A DNA stretch of 64,000 nt from Nocardia terpenica. Its GTDB lineage: Bacteria; Actinomycetota; Actinomycetes; Mycobacteriales; Mycobacteriaceae. The position numbers were made by a program, and so were the translations under genes. Location: assembly GCF_013186535.1 (NCBI RefSeq), contig NZ_JABMCZ010000001.1, positions 1,426,001 to 1,490,000 on the forward strand. The letters run 5' to 3'. Under the pieces are notes generated by a model that was given only the letters and a program-made list of their open reading frames with translations, did no database searches and was not told where the DNA came from. This document shows, in pieces, positions 23,281-31,160 of the stretch. Numbering within the stretch: position 1 is the stretch's first letter; every line of letters starts with the position of its first letter.

Positions 23281-23732
23281 CGACGTTGGCAGATGATGGC
23301 TGGATACCGGTCACCTCCGAGCAGTCCGGAAACGGCTACAGGTGGCGCGTGTGGATCGACTCCGAACAACAGAACTTCACGTTTATTGAAGCCTTCAACG
23401 AGGCGGGCCAGATGTTCTCCGGCGGTGTCGGGAAACAAGACGTTCCGGATGAAGGGGTACGGTTCTGGGTGGGCAAAGACGAGGGGTTCCCGACGTTCGT
23501 TGGAGTATGGTTCGATGAGGCGTACCCAAGGATGACCATCGAGACGACACACCGCGCGGTAATCATCGGGGCCGAGCGCACCGAATCTCATTTCGGGAAG
23601 CGTTACTACGCGATGCCTCTCGAAGAGGGTGAAGGCTTGATCGCCGTTGTCGCTGGCGACGTCCGGAAGCAGTACGTTTCAGCTCCGGGCATAGGCTCAG
23701 GTGAGACCGGGTTCTATCCGTCCGATCGATAG
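23277..23732 (+). CDS. Hypothetical protein coupled to the secreted protein
   Basis: The 151-aa product begins in the ATGA overlap with the preceding gene. It is rich in aromatic and beta-type segments (YRWRVWIDSEQQNFTFIEAF, VRFWVGKDEGFPTFVGVWF) and has no signal peptide or membrane span. Translational coupling to a small secreted protein raises the possibility of a toxin/immunity or secretion partner relation, but nothing in the sequence proves it. Confidence 0.55.
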   Translation: MTTLADDGWIPVTSEQSGNGYRWRVWIDSEQQNFTFIEAFNEAGQMFSGGVGKQDVPDEGVRFWVGKDEGFPTFVGVWFDEAYPRMTIETTHRAVIIGAERTESHFGKRYYAMPLEEGEGLIAVVAGDVRKQYVSAPGIGSGETGFYPSDR

Positions 23733-23838
23733 CGCGCTAGACGGGCCGATCCGGCGCAGTCGATCACCACCCCGAGCGCACGGAGCATTCCGCGGGCATG
23801 GGACGAGGATTCCACCCACCTTGTCACCGCAAAAGGCG

Positions 23839-23867
23839 CCCCACCTATCTGTATAGGATAGGTGGGG
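23839..23867. terminator. 11-bp inverted repeat at island edge
   Basis: Arms CCCCACCTATC and GATAGGTGGGG are separated by TGTATAG. It lies between the end of the low-GC ORF run and the hydrolase remnant. No T tract follows, so it is either a weak terminator or a recombination-associated repeat. Confidence 0.45.
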
Positions 23868-23886
23868 TGGTTGGCGATCGGGGCCA

Positions 23887-24267
23887 GTGCTGGGTTCGGT
23901 TGTCGGCGACGGATTGAATCGGCCGCTGCTGATGCTCGGCAACGACAACCCCCGCTGGCTGAACCGGGAGAACTGGGAACCGTTCTGGCCGCACAATATC
24001 GGGGTGAAAATCCCGCTGCGGCTGTCGGGAACCGAGCACATGTCCTTCAATGACGAGCAGATCATCCTGCCCCAGCTCACCGCCGCCGGACTGCTCTCGC
24101 CGAGCACCACCCGTTCGATTCTCGGCAGCGTCGACCCGAACCGCTCCATCGATCTGCAACGCACCTACCTGCGCGCCTACTTCGACCTGGCCTTCGGCCG
24201 GACCGGCGGCGACATCGCCGGGACGATCGAGCGCCTGGCACAACCGGGTGTCTATCTGCACCCCTGA
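23887..24267 (+). pseudogene. C-terminal remnant of a PAF-acetylhydrolase-like alpha/beta hydrolase
   Basis: The 126-aa frame reads GLNRPLLMLGNDNPRWLNRE, WEPFWPHNIGVKIPLRLSGT, EHMSFNDEQIILPQL and NRSIDLQRTYLRAYFDLAFG. This is the end of the platelet-activating factor acetylhydrolase-like family of actinobacterial secreted esterases: the 'RP-x-L-x-L' strand, the H-x-S-F-x-D catalytic-His region, and the final helices. The signal peptide, oxyanion region and nucleophile elbow (~270 residues) are missing, and the preceding DNA shows none of them. I infer a decayed gene cut at the island boundary. Confidence 0.6.
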
Positions 24268-24273
24268 CCTGGC

Positions 24274-24311
24274 ATTTCCGGTGTTATCATCATTCTGATT
24301 CCACCGGAAAT
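24274..24311. promoter_or_regulatory. 10-bp inverted repeat before the NmrA gene
   Basis: ATTTCCGGTG (24274-24283) and CACCGGAAAT (24302-24311) are exact reverse complements separated by an AT-rich 18 nt. The repeat ends 16 nt before the ATG at 24328 and just before the GGAGG ribosome site. It could be an operator or a leader hairpin. Confidence 0.45.
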
Positions 24312-24327
24312 ACCAGTTGGAGGTGCC

Positions 24328-25191
24328 ATGATTATCGTGACCGGAGCTACCGGACTACTCGGGCGGCGGATTGTCGACAGCCTGCTCAGCCGCATGCCTG
24401 CCGATCGGATCGGTGTCAGCGTTCGTGAACCGCAGAAGGCGCAGGATCTCGCCGATCGCGGGGTGCGGGTGCGCCGTGGCGGTTTCGAGGACCCCGCCAG
24501 CCTCGCCGATGCCTTCGAGGGAGCCTCGCAGGTGCTCATCGTGTCCGTCGACAAGCTCGGTGACGAGGCCGTGAAGCTGCACCGGGCGGCGATCGACGCA
24601 GCCGTTGCGGCAGGCGCGCGGCGCATCCTCTACACCAGCCACATGGGTGCCAGCGCCTCGTCGCGCTTCCAGCCCGGCCGCGACCACGCCGCCACCGAGG
24701 AAGCGCTGCGCGCCTGCGGCGTGCCATTCACCGCGCTGCGCAATGGTTTCTACGGCACCAGCGCGATTCGGTTCCTCGCCCCGGGCCTGGAATCCGGTGA
24801 GGTCGCGCTCCCGGCGGACGGCCCGGTGAGCTGGACCGCGCCTGTGGATCTCGCCGACGCGGCCGCCGCCATCCTGGCCGACGAGGGGCGCTTCGACGGT
24901 CCCACACCACCGCTTACGGCGGGGCAGGCGCTAACCCTCACCGACGCAACCGATATCGCGGCCGACCTCACGGGCCGCACCATCACCAGGACCGTCGTCT
25001 CCGATGACCAGTTTCTGGAGCAGACGATCGGCCACGGCGTTCCGGCTGCGATGGCGGAGGCCCTGCTGGGCGGCTTCCATGCCTTTCGTGCCGGTGAGTT
25101 CGCCGCCGTAGACCCGACTTTGGCCACCCTGCTCGGCCGCGAGCCCGTCACACTGCGCGAAATGTTGCGAGACCACCTGTCCGGCAACTGA
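24328..25191 (+). CDS. NmrA-like NAD(P)H-binding oxidoreductase (QorB type)
   Basis: The 287-aa atypical short-chain dehydrogenase has the N-terminal TGATGLLG nucleotide-binding motif (residues 5-12), RILYTSHMGAS in the central strand, and FTALRNGFYG, all typical of the NmrA/QOR2 group that reduces quinones or senses NADP(H). GTTGGAGGTGCC precedes ATG 24328. It stands alone between a pseudogene and the convergent VOC gene. Confidence 0.88.
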   Translation: MIIVTGATGLLGRRIVDSLLSRMPADRIGVSVREPQKAQDLADRGVRVRRGGFEDPASLADAFEGASQVLIVSVDKLGDEAVKLHRAAIDAAVAAGARRILYTSHMGASASSRFQPGRDHAATEEALRACGVPFTALRNGFYGTSAIRFLAPGLESGEVALPADGPVSWTAPVDLADAAAAILADEGRFDGPTPPLTAGQALTLTDATDIAADLTGRTITRTVVSDDQFLEQTIGHGVPAAMAEALLGGFHAFRAGEFAAVDPTLATLLGREPVTLREMLRDHLSGN

Positions 25192-25193
25192 CT

Positions 25194-25670
25194 TCACAGG
25201 TCGGCGGCCGGAAGGTTCAGGTAGTGGGCGAAAGCCGGTGCGCCGCGGCTCATCTCGACCAGTTCGAGATTCAGTGCGTCGCTGGTGCGGTGGTAGAAGA
25301 CGCCCGGCGCGGTGTCGCCGTCGAGGGTCACCGCGGCGGCCTGAACCGGGAAGCCCTGCGCGGTCATGCGGGCGGAGTCGTTGTGGGCGTCGGCGGACCA
25401 GTAGCCGAGGTGATGCAGGCCCGAGCGCGACCAGACCGTTCCCGGGACGAGTTCGAGGAGTTCCAGGTAGGGCGGCCCCTGCCGGGACATGGTCAGCAGC
25501 GGTCCCGCCGCCGGATCCTCGATGACCGCGCCGTGCGGCCCGAGAGACTGGTGGCCGCTGCGAACCGCGGGCAACCACTGCAAGCCGAGCAGTTCGGTCA
25601 GTTCCGACATGGCCTTCTCGAGATCGGCGACGACAATGCCGATGTGATGCGGGGTGGGGATGGTCGACAT
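25194..25670 (-). CDS. VOC-superfamily (glyoxalase-like) protein
   Basis: The 158-aa protein shows two beta-alpha-beta-beta-beta modules of the vicinal oxygen chelate fold: HHIGIVVADLEKAMSELTEL (first metal His) and HLGYWSADAHNDSARMTAQG (second), with LNLELVEMSRG carrying a probable metal Glu. The ATG at 25670 has GGAAGGAG directly upstream and is preferred over the extension to 25697. It is divergent from a TetR gene across 89 nt that carry nested inverted repeats, so it is probably under that repressor. Confidence 0.85.
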   Translation of the reverse strand: MSTIPTPHHIGIVVADLEKAMSELTELLGLQWLPAVRSGHQSLGPHGAVIEDPAAGPLLTMSRQGPPYLELLELVPGTVWSRSGLHHLGYWSADAHNDSARMTAQGFPVQAAAVTLDGDTAPGVFYHRTSDALNLELVEMSRGAPAFAHYLNLPAADL

Positions 25671-25714
25671 GGCACGACTCCTTCCGAAGCGGTTCATCGA
25701 GCTATCGCCACGAT

Positions 25715-25756
25715 AACAATCTGTCCGACTGGTCGGATAGTTTGTGTTAGATTGTT
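25715..25756. promoter_or_regulatory. Nested inverted repeats, TetR operator
   Basis: An inner repeat TCCGAC-TG-GTCGGA (25724-25737) lies within an outer pair AACAATCT (25715-25722) and AGATTGTT (25749-25756). The block is centred between the divergent VOC and TetR genes, the usual place for an autoregulatory TetR site. Confidence 0.65.
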
Positions 25757-25759
25757 CAC

Positions 25760-26374
25760 GTGTCGTCTTTCAACTCCTCCGACGGTCGGCGTGCCCGGGG
25801 CGACCGCACGCGGTCCGTGGTACTCGAGGCCGCGGTGCGGCAGGCGTCCACCGATGGCCTGGACGGGCTGAGCCTGGCTCGGCTGGCCTCCGGGTTGGGC
25901 ATCAGCAAATCGGCACTGTTCACCCACTGGCCCGACAAACAGTCGCTACAGCTGGCGGTGATCGAGCAGGCCAACGACCAATGGAAGCGGCTCGTCGTCA
26001 TCCCGGCGCTCGAAGGCCGGACGGGCCTGGCCGCCCTGCGGGCACTGATGGACAGCCGCCTCGCCTTCTACGCCGAACCCGTCCTGCCGGGCCGCTGTTT
26101 CTTCGTCGCTACCCAGGCCGAATTCGACGACCACCCCGGCCCGGTCCGCGACCGCCTGCGCACCCTGCTGCGGGACTGGGAAGCCCTGCTGTGCACACTG
26201 ATTCGCGCCGCCATCGACGCCGGAGAACTGCCCGCCGACACCGATCCCGCCGAATTGGCCTACGAGCTGGACGCACTCGGCCAAACGGTCGTCACCCGAT
26301 CCCGATTACTCGACAGCGACACCGTTTTCGCCCACGCCCGAGCCTCCCTGCACGCCCGCCTGAGCGGACGCTGA
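25760..26374 (+). CDS. TetR-family regulator
   Basis: The 204-aa protein has the TetR DNA-binding domain (GDRTRSVVLEAAVRQASTDG, LSLARLASGLGISKSALFTHW, residues ~14-60) and a TetR_C_6/YxaF-like C-terminal part with CFFVATQAEFDDHPGPVRDR. The GTG start at 25760 lies next to the operator repeats. It probably represses itself and the divergent VOC gene. Its final 69 nt overlap the convergent dxs gene. Confidence 0.88.
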   Translation: MSSFNSSDGRRARGDRTRSVVLEAAVRQASTDGLDGLSLARLASGLGISKSALFTHWPDKQSLQLAVIEQANDQWKRLVVIPALEGRTGLAALRALMDSRLAFYAEPVLPGRCFFVATQAEFDDHPGPVRDRLRTLLRDWEALLCTLIRAAIDAGELPADTDPAELAYELDALGQTVVTRSRLLDSDTVFAHARASLHARLSGR

Positions 26375-28234
26375 CGACCTAGGACCGATCCAGCGCGTGA
26401 TGCGCTGCTCGATGTCGTCGGCGGTGAGGCCCGCGTGGGCGAGGACCTCGGCGCGGGTGCCGTGCGGCTGAAACTGCTGGGGGAGTGCGAGATCCAGCAG
26501 GGGCACGTCGATGTCGGCGTCGCGGAGGGCGGCGGCGATCGCCCAGCCGATGCCGCCGTGACGGCCCGAATCCTCCACGGTGGCAACGTAACCGTGTTCC
26601 GCGGCCAGCTCGGGGATCTCGGCCGGGATCGGCAGGATCCAGCGGGGATCCACCACCGTGACGCCGATGTCGTGCTCGGACAACCGATGTGCGGTGCGCA
26701 GCGCCACGTCGGCCAGGCCGCCGACGGAGACCAGCAGCAGGTCCCTGCGTGCGCCCGCGACCGGTTCGTGCAGGATATCGACGCCGCCCACCCGGCGCAC
26801 GGCGGGCGTGGCGGCGGGGGCGGTGCCGCGCGGGAAGCGCAGTACCGTGGGGCCGTCGTCCACCTCCAGCGCCTCGCGGAATTCCGCACGGAGAGTGTCG
26901 ATGTCGCGCGGCGCGGCGGCGCGCAGGCCGGGAATCATGCCGAGCAGCGACAGATCCCACATGCCGTGATGGCTGGCCCCGTCGGGGCCGGTGATGCCCG
27001 AGCGATCCAGCACGACGGTCACCGGCTGGCGGTGCAGCGCGATGTCCATCAGCAGCTGATCGAAGGCCCGGTTGAGGAAGGTGGAATACAGCGCCACCAC
27101 GGGATGCATTCCGCCCATGGCGGATCCGGCCGCCGAGGTGAGCGCGTGCTGTTCGGCGATGCCGACATCGAAACAGCGATCGGGGAATTCGGCGGCGAAG
27201 CGGTCGAGTCCGGTGGGGCACAGCATGGCCGCGCCGATCGCGATCACGTCCGGGCGCCGCCGCCCGGCCCGCACCAGCTCCTCGGCGAACGCCGACGTCC
27301 ACGGCACGCCGGAACTCGCGCCCGACGGCGGCCCGACCTGGTGCATGCGGTCGGTCTCGTCGTTCTCCGCGGGTGCGTGACCGTGGCCCTTGTGCGTCAC
27401 GGCGTGCACGATGACCGGGCCGCCGAATGCCTTGGCGCGCCGCAGCGCCGTCTCCAGCGCGCGCAGATCGTGCCCGTCCACCGGCCCGACGTACTTCAAC
27501 CCCAGGTCCTCGAACAGCGGCTGCGGGGCCAGCAGGTCCTTGATGCCGCGCTTGGCGGCGTGCAGCAGCACATACGCGGTCGGGCCCACCATCGGCGTAT
27601 CCAGCAGCAGCCGCTTGCCCAGCGCCAGCGCCTGCTCGTAGGAGCTGCGCAGCCGCAGCTGCGAAAGGTGTTCGGCGACACCGCCGATCGTCGGATCGTA
27701 GGAGCGGCCGTTGTCGTTGACCACGATCACCACCGGCCGGTCGGGCGCGGCGGCGATATTGTTCAGCGCCTCCCAGCACATGCCGCCGGTGAGCGCGCCG
27801 TCGCCGACCACCGCCACCACGTGCCGATTCTGCCCGCGCAACCGGAACGCCTTGGCCAGGCCGTCGGCATAGGACAGGGCGACCGAGGCGTGACTGTTCT
27901 CGATGAAGTCGTGCTCGGACTCGGCGCGCGCGGGGTAGCCGGACAGGCCGCCCGCCTGGCGCAGGGTGTCGAATTCGGCGCGGCGCCCGGTCACGATCTT
28001 GTGCACGTACGCCTGATGGCCCACGTCGAACAGCAGCGGGTCGCGCGGGGAATCGAAGACCCGGTGCAGCGCCAGGGTCAGCTCGACGACGCCCAGGTTC
28101 GGCCCGAAGTGGCCTCCGGTCCGGGACACCTTGTCGACCAGGAAGGTTCGGATCTCCGCGGCCAGCCGGATGAGCTGGTCGTGGGTCATTCGCTTCAGGT
28201 CCCGCGGACCGTGCACCTCGTCGAGCACCGACAT
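26306..28234 (-). CDS. dxs: 1-deoxy-D-xylulose-5-phosphate synthase
   Basis: The 642-aa thiamine diphosphate enzyme condenses pyruvate and glyceraldehyde 3-phosphate in the first step of the MEP isoprenoid pathway. Visible motifs are TGGHFGPNLG (substrate His, ~residue 40), VVGDGALTGGMCWEALNN (ThDP/Mg binding, ~150), YVGPVDGHD, FDVGIAEQHALTSAAG (catalytic Glu, ~360) and DRSGITGPDGASHHG. ATG 28234 has GGGAGG directly upstream. The C-terminus overlaps the convergent TetR gene by 69 nt. No other MEP genes adjoin, so it may be the main copy or a second paralogue. Confidence 0.95.
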   Translation of the reverse strand: MSVLDEVHGPRDLKRMTHDQLIRLAAEIRTFLVDKVSRTGGHFGPNLGVVELTLALHRVFDSPRDPLLFDVGHQAYVHKIVTGRRAEFDTLRQAGGLSGYPARAESEHDFIENSHASVALSYADGLAKAFRLRGQNRHVVAVVGDGALTGGMCWEALNNIAAAPDRPVVIVVNDNGRSYDPTIGGVAEHLSQLRLRSSYEQALALGKRLLLDTPMVGPTAYVLLHAAKRGIKDLLAPQPLFEDLGLKYVGPVDGHDLRALETALRRAKAFGGPVIVHAVTHKGHGHAPAENDETDRMHQVGPPSGASSGVPWTSAFAEELVRAGRRRPDVIAIGAAMLCPTGLDRFAAEFPDRCFDVGIAEQHALTSAAGSAMGGMHPVVALYSTFLNRAFDQLLMDIALHRQPVTVVLDRSGITGPDGASHHGMWDLSLLGMIPGLRAAAPRDIDTLRAEFREALEVDDGPTVLRFPRGTAPAATPAVRRVGGVDILHEPVAGARRDLLLVSVGGLADVALRTAHRLSEHDIGVTVVDPRWILPIPAEIPELAAEHGYVATVEDSGRHGGIGWAIAAALRDADIDVPLLDLALPQQFQPHGTRAEVLAHAGLTADDIEQRITRWIGPRSSASAQAGVQGGSGVGENGVAVE

Positions 28235-28337
28235 ATAACCTCCCGGACACCGGTGTCGCCCCCACCGAAGGCGGCAGAACCCCACCATAACCATTGGTCC
28301 GGAAACAGGCCACGGGACGTGTGCGGGGCCACTCGAA

Positions 28338-29738
28338 TCAGGCGGTCAGTCCCGAGAAGTCGCGCAGCACCACGTGATTGCGGTCGGCGCAGCTGCCGAG
28401 CGCGTGATCGGGATGCAGGCCCAGGTACTGGCGGCGGGTGCGGGTGCTCCAGTGCCGCGCCGCCTCGGTCCGGGTCTTGTAGAAGTTCACCATGTAGCCG
28501 CCGGTGTAGACGCGTAGCAGCATGTAGCCGCCCGGATACTCCTTCGCCGCGGCGACCTCGAGGAATTCCGCGCCCACCGGCGAATCCGGGCGGCCGCGCC
28601 GATTGCGGTGGGTGTGCCCGCTGTGATGCAGGAACACCCCGGGCGCGCCGCGATAGAGGGTGTGCAGCGCGGCGGCCGTCGACCGATCGAGCACGAACCC
28701 GGGTCCGCCCGGATTGCTCACCGCCGCAGAGGAAGTCACCGGATGATGCCCGAAGACGAGGGTCGGCCGGTCCGGGTCGGCGGCCAGCCGGGTGCGCAGA
28801 TGATCCAGTTGCGGGGCCACGATGGTGCCGCCCGAGCCGCGCAGCCGGGCGGTGTCCAGGCCGATGATGCGCAACTCCCCGACGCGATGCTCGGACAATC
28901 GCTGCCGCGGATGGAACACCGCGCCCCAGTGGTCCTGCCGATGATGCTGCGGCACATCGTGATTGCCGCGGCACACGAAGTAGTCGCGCCCGAGCGCGCC
29001 CCAGGCGTCGAGCCGCGCCCGCACCGCCCGGGACTGCTCCAGCGTGCCGGAGTCGGTGAGATCGCCCGCGACGACGAGTCGATCCGCGCCGCGATCGGGC
29101 CGCCGCAGATCGTCGAGCAGCGCCTCGAGCATGAGGTCGGGGTGCCGGTCGGTGTCGTGCCGCAGGCCGGTGGGCAGGCCCGCGACCAGCAGCCCGCTGG
29201 TGTGTTCGCCGATGTGCAGGTCGTTGGCCAGCGCCAGGGTGTGCAGCAGCGGGCCGGGCGGCGGCGTCAAAGTGGTGAATACCCCGGTGGTTTCGGGTGC
29301 GCCGGGGCGGCGGGTGACGAACGTGCGCGCCGAAACCGCCCGGCAGCCACCGGAATACGCCTCGAAGCGGTAGGCACGTCCGGGCTCCAGGCCGTGAATC
29401 TCCGCGTAGTGGTAGGCCGTTGGGTGATCGTCGACGTAGTGCGGCCGCGCCGGACCGAGCGAGTCGGCCGGGGCGAGCCGCACCTCGGTGTTCGCCGGTG
29501 CCGGGCGCAGCCGCCCGGCCCGGTCGCGCGCCCGCGTGGTCCAGGTCAGAATCACCGAGCGGTCGGTGACGGTCACCACCTCGAGATCGGTGGCCACCAG
29601 CTCGGGCCGCCGCGTCCGCACCCGATCCACCTCGTACACGGCATGGGCCGCCCGCGGCCGCAACGGCGTCCGCACCGTCACCGCCGCCGCACCCGACGCC
29701 ACATTCGCCAACCATACGGTCCGAAGCCGTGCACTCAT
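28338..29738 (-). CDS. Fibronectin III-like plus metallophosphoesterase protein
   Basis: The 466-aa protein carries an N-terminal FN3-like beta domain (TVTDRSVILTWTTRAR..., LEPGRAYRFEAYSGG, residues ~50-150), as in purple acid phosphatases. A calcineurin-like phosphoesterase domain follows with all metal motifs: LANDLHIGEH, VVAGDLTDSG, CRGNHDVP, VFGHHPV and HHSGHTHRN. No signal peptide is visible. It could act as a phosphodiesterase or phosphatase on an unknown substrate. ATG 29738 has GGAGGG just upstream. Confidence 0.88.
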   Translation of the reverse strand: MSARLRTVWLANVASGAAAVTVRTPLRPRAAHAVYEVDRVRTRRPELVATDLEVVTVTDRSVILTWTTRARDRAGRLRPAPANTEVRLAPADSLGPARPHYVDDHPTAYHYAEIHGLEPGRAYRFEAYSGGCRAVSARTFVTRRPGAPETTGVFTTLTPPPGPLLHTLALANDLHIGEHTSGLLVAGLPTGLRHDTDRHPDLMLEALLDDLRRPDRGADRLVVAGDLTDSGTLEQSRAVRARLDAWGALGRDYFVCRGNHDVPQHHRQDHWGAVFHPRQRLSEHRVGELRIIGLDTARLRGSGGTIVAPQLDHLRTRLAADPDRPTLVFGHHPVTSSAAVSNPGGPGFVLDRSTAAALHTLYRGAPGVFLHHSGHTHRNRRGRPDSPVGAEFLEVAAAKEYPGGYMLLRVYTGGYMVNFYKTRTEAARHWSTRTRRQYLGLHPDHALGSCADRNHVVLRDFSGLTA

Positions 29739-29890
29739 CAGCCCTCCGCTCCTACACAAGAACGGTAAATGACCAGGTTGAACGCCTAACGGCCCTCAGC
29801 TGACGAGTCGCCCTTCCACCCTGAACTTTTGGCGGCTACCCGATGTCCATCGGGCATCGGGACGGCCCCCGACGTCCTCTCCTTCGCCCC

Positions 29891-30034
29891 TTCTGGTCCC
29901 GGTGTGTGCCCCCTTCTGGTCCCGGTGTGTGCCCCCTTCTGGTCCCGGTGTGTGCCCCCTTCTGGTCTCGGTGTGCGTCCCTTCCTGGTCTCGGTGTGCG
30001 TCCCCTTCTGGTCCCGGCATGCTTTTGGCCGGGA
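29891..30034. repeat. 23-bp tandem repeat array ending in a hairpin repeat copy
   Basis: Units starting TTCTGGTCCCGG recur at 29891, 29914, 29937, 29960, ~29982 and 30006, a 23-bp period. The last unit runs into a full copy of the dispersed hairpin: stem GGTCCCGGC/GCCGGGACC, loop ATGCTTTTG, 30010-30036. The hairpin begins right after the stop of the TetR gene at 30037 and could terminate it. The rest of 29739-29890 holds no gene. Confidence 0.85.
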
Positions 30035-30036
30035 CC

Positions 30037-30630
30037 TCACACCTTGGCCCCCAGCGCCCGCAACAGCATGTCCGTCAGCGAATCCAAATACTCCGGCGGC
30101 TGTCCCGCCCCCCGCACCATGAATCGCCAATAGATCGGTGCCGCAAGCAGATCCAGTGCGATTTCCATGTCCAGATCGGCGGGCAACTCCCCGCGGTCGA
30201 TCGCGCGGCGCAGCATGGCCTCCCCCTGTGCGCGGCGCGGCGCGCCGATGGCGGCGTCGAAGACCTCGTACATGGCCGGATTGCGAGCGCCCTCGGCGAT
30301 CATGTCGGGCAGGATGCGGGAGAAGCGGGGGTGGGTCAGCCACCCCACGATCGCGGTCAAGGTCGCGTGCACGTCCTCGCGCAGCGAGCCGGTATCGGGC
30401 GAAACAGCCAGGCCCACACTGAATTCGGAAATCACCGCGAGGACCATGTCGTGCTTGGACGGCCAGCGCCGATACAGCGCGCTCTTGCCGACTCCGGCGC
30501 GCTTGGCCACCGATTCCATCGACAGCCGGGCGTGGCCCTGCTCGGCGAGCTCGTCGAGCACCGCCTCGGTGATCGAGCGGGTGACCTCGGGCTGCAGCAC
30601 GGCGGCGCCGGTCGGTGTGCGTCGTGTCAT
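30037..30630 (-). CDS. TetR-family regulator
   Basis: The 197-aa protein has the TetR helix-turn-helix (ITEAVLDELAEQGHARLSME, SVAKRAGVGKSALYRRWPSKH, residues ~20-62) and a TetR_C_11/16-like C-terminus (LREDVHATLTAIVGWLTHP, AIDRGELPADLDMEIALDLL). It is divergent from the three-gene operon at 30726-33191 with two matching inverted repeats in between, so it probably represses that operon and itself. Confidence 0.88.
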   Translation of the reverse strand: MTRRTPTGAAVLQPEVTRSITEAVLDELAEQGHARLSMESVAKRAGVGKSALYRRWPSKHDMVLAVISEFSVGLAVSPDTGSLREDVHATLTAIVGWLTHPRFSRILPDMIAEGARNPAMYEVFDAAIGAPRRAQGEAMLRRAIDRGELPADLDMEIALDLLAAPIYWRFMVRGAGQPPEYLDSLTDMLLRALGAKV

Positions 30631-30653
30631 GTGCCGCAGTATAGCGACTGGAC

Positions 30654-30701
30654 GAGACGGTACCGTCCCGTCTATATTCGTCGTCGGGACGGCACCGTCC
30701 C
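30654..30701. promoter_or_regulatory. Paired TetR operators
   Basis: Site 1 GAGACGG-TA-CCGTCCC (30654-30669, one mismatch) and site 2 GGGACGG-CA-CCGTCCC (30686-30701, perfect) are centred 32 bp apart, about three helical turns, so two dimers would bind the same DNA face. They lie between the TetR gene and the divergent operon. Confidence 0.75.
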
Positions 30702-30725
30702 GTCCGGCTTTCTTCAGGAGGCTTC

Positions 30726-31160
30726 GTGAACCCTCGCGAACTCGTCCAGCACGCCCTCGATCTGCTGCTCACCCACGACATGGCCGGTTTCGCCGGGCTG
30801 TGGGCGGTCGACGGCACCGCCGAATTCCCGTTCGCCCCGCCCGGCTATCCCACCCGCCTGGCGGGCCGGGCGGCGGTCGAGGAGTACCTGCGCGACTACC
30901 CCGACAAGTTCGACGTCCGGGAGGTCGACCACGTGACCGTCCACCAGACCGTCGATCCGGAGGTGGTGATCGTCGAATTCGAGGCCGCCGGGTTGGTGAC
31001 GGCCACCGGCGCGCCCTATCGGCTCCGGTACATCGCCGTGATCACCGTGCGTGACAACGAGATTCGACACTACCGCGACTACTGGAATCCGCTGGCCGCG
31101 AGCGCGGCGCTCGGTGGGGTGGGCGCGCTCACGTCCGCGTTCGGCGGCGGCGATGCCTGA
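30726..31160 (+). CDS. SnoaL-like / NTF2-fold protein
   Basis: The 144-aa protein shows the cone-shaped NTF2/SnoaL fold pattern: a long N-terminal helix (RELVQHALDLLLTHDMAGFAGL), WAVDGTAEFPFAPPG, AVEEYLRDYPDKF and a final beta sheet (EVVIVEFEAAGLV, RYIAVITVRDNEIRHYRDYW). Members are isomerases, hydratases or stress-linked proteins. GTG 30726 has AGGAGG 5 nt upstream. It is first in a TetR-controlled operon and overlaps the next gene by 8 nt. Confidence 0.85.
   Translation: MNPRELVQHALDLLLTHDMAGFAGLWAVDGTAEFPFAPPGYPTRLAGRAAVEEYLRDYPDKFDVREVDHVTVHQTVDPEVVIVEFEAAGLVTATGAPYRLRYIAVITVRDNEIRHYRDYWNPLAASAALGGVGALTSAFGGGDA

Noticed and set aside
29891..30011. Possible CRISPR array
   Set aside because: The units are contiguous 23-bp tandem copies with no unique spacers, no cas genes and an adjoining hairpin; the same holds for the arrays at 38470, 43263 and 62876.
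29902..30729. Plus-strand frames running through the tandem array into the TetR region
   Set aside because: They read the repeats as PFWSRCVPPSG-type peptides and then run antisense to a TetR gene with a recognisable DNA-binding domain.
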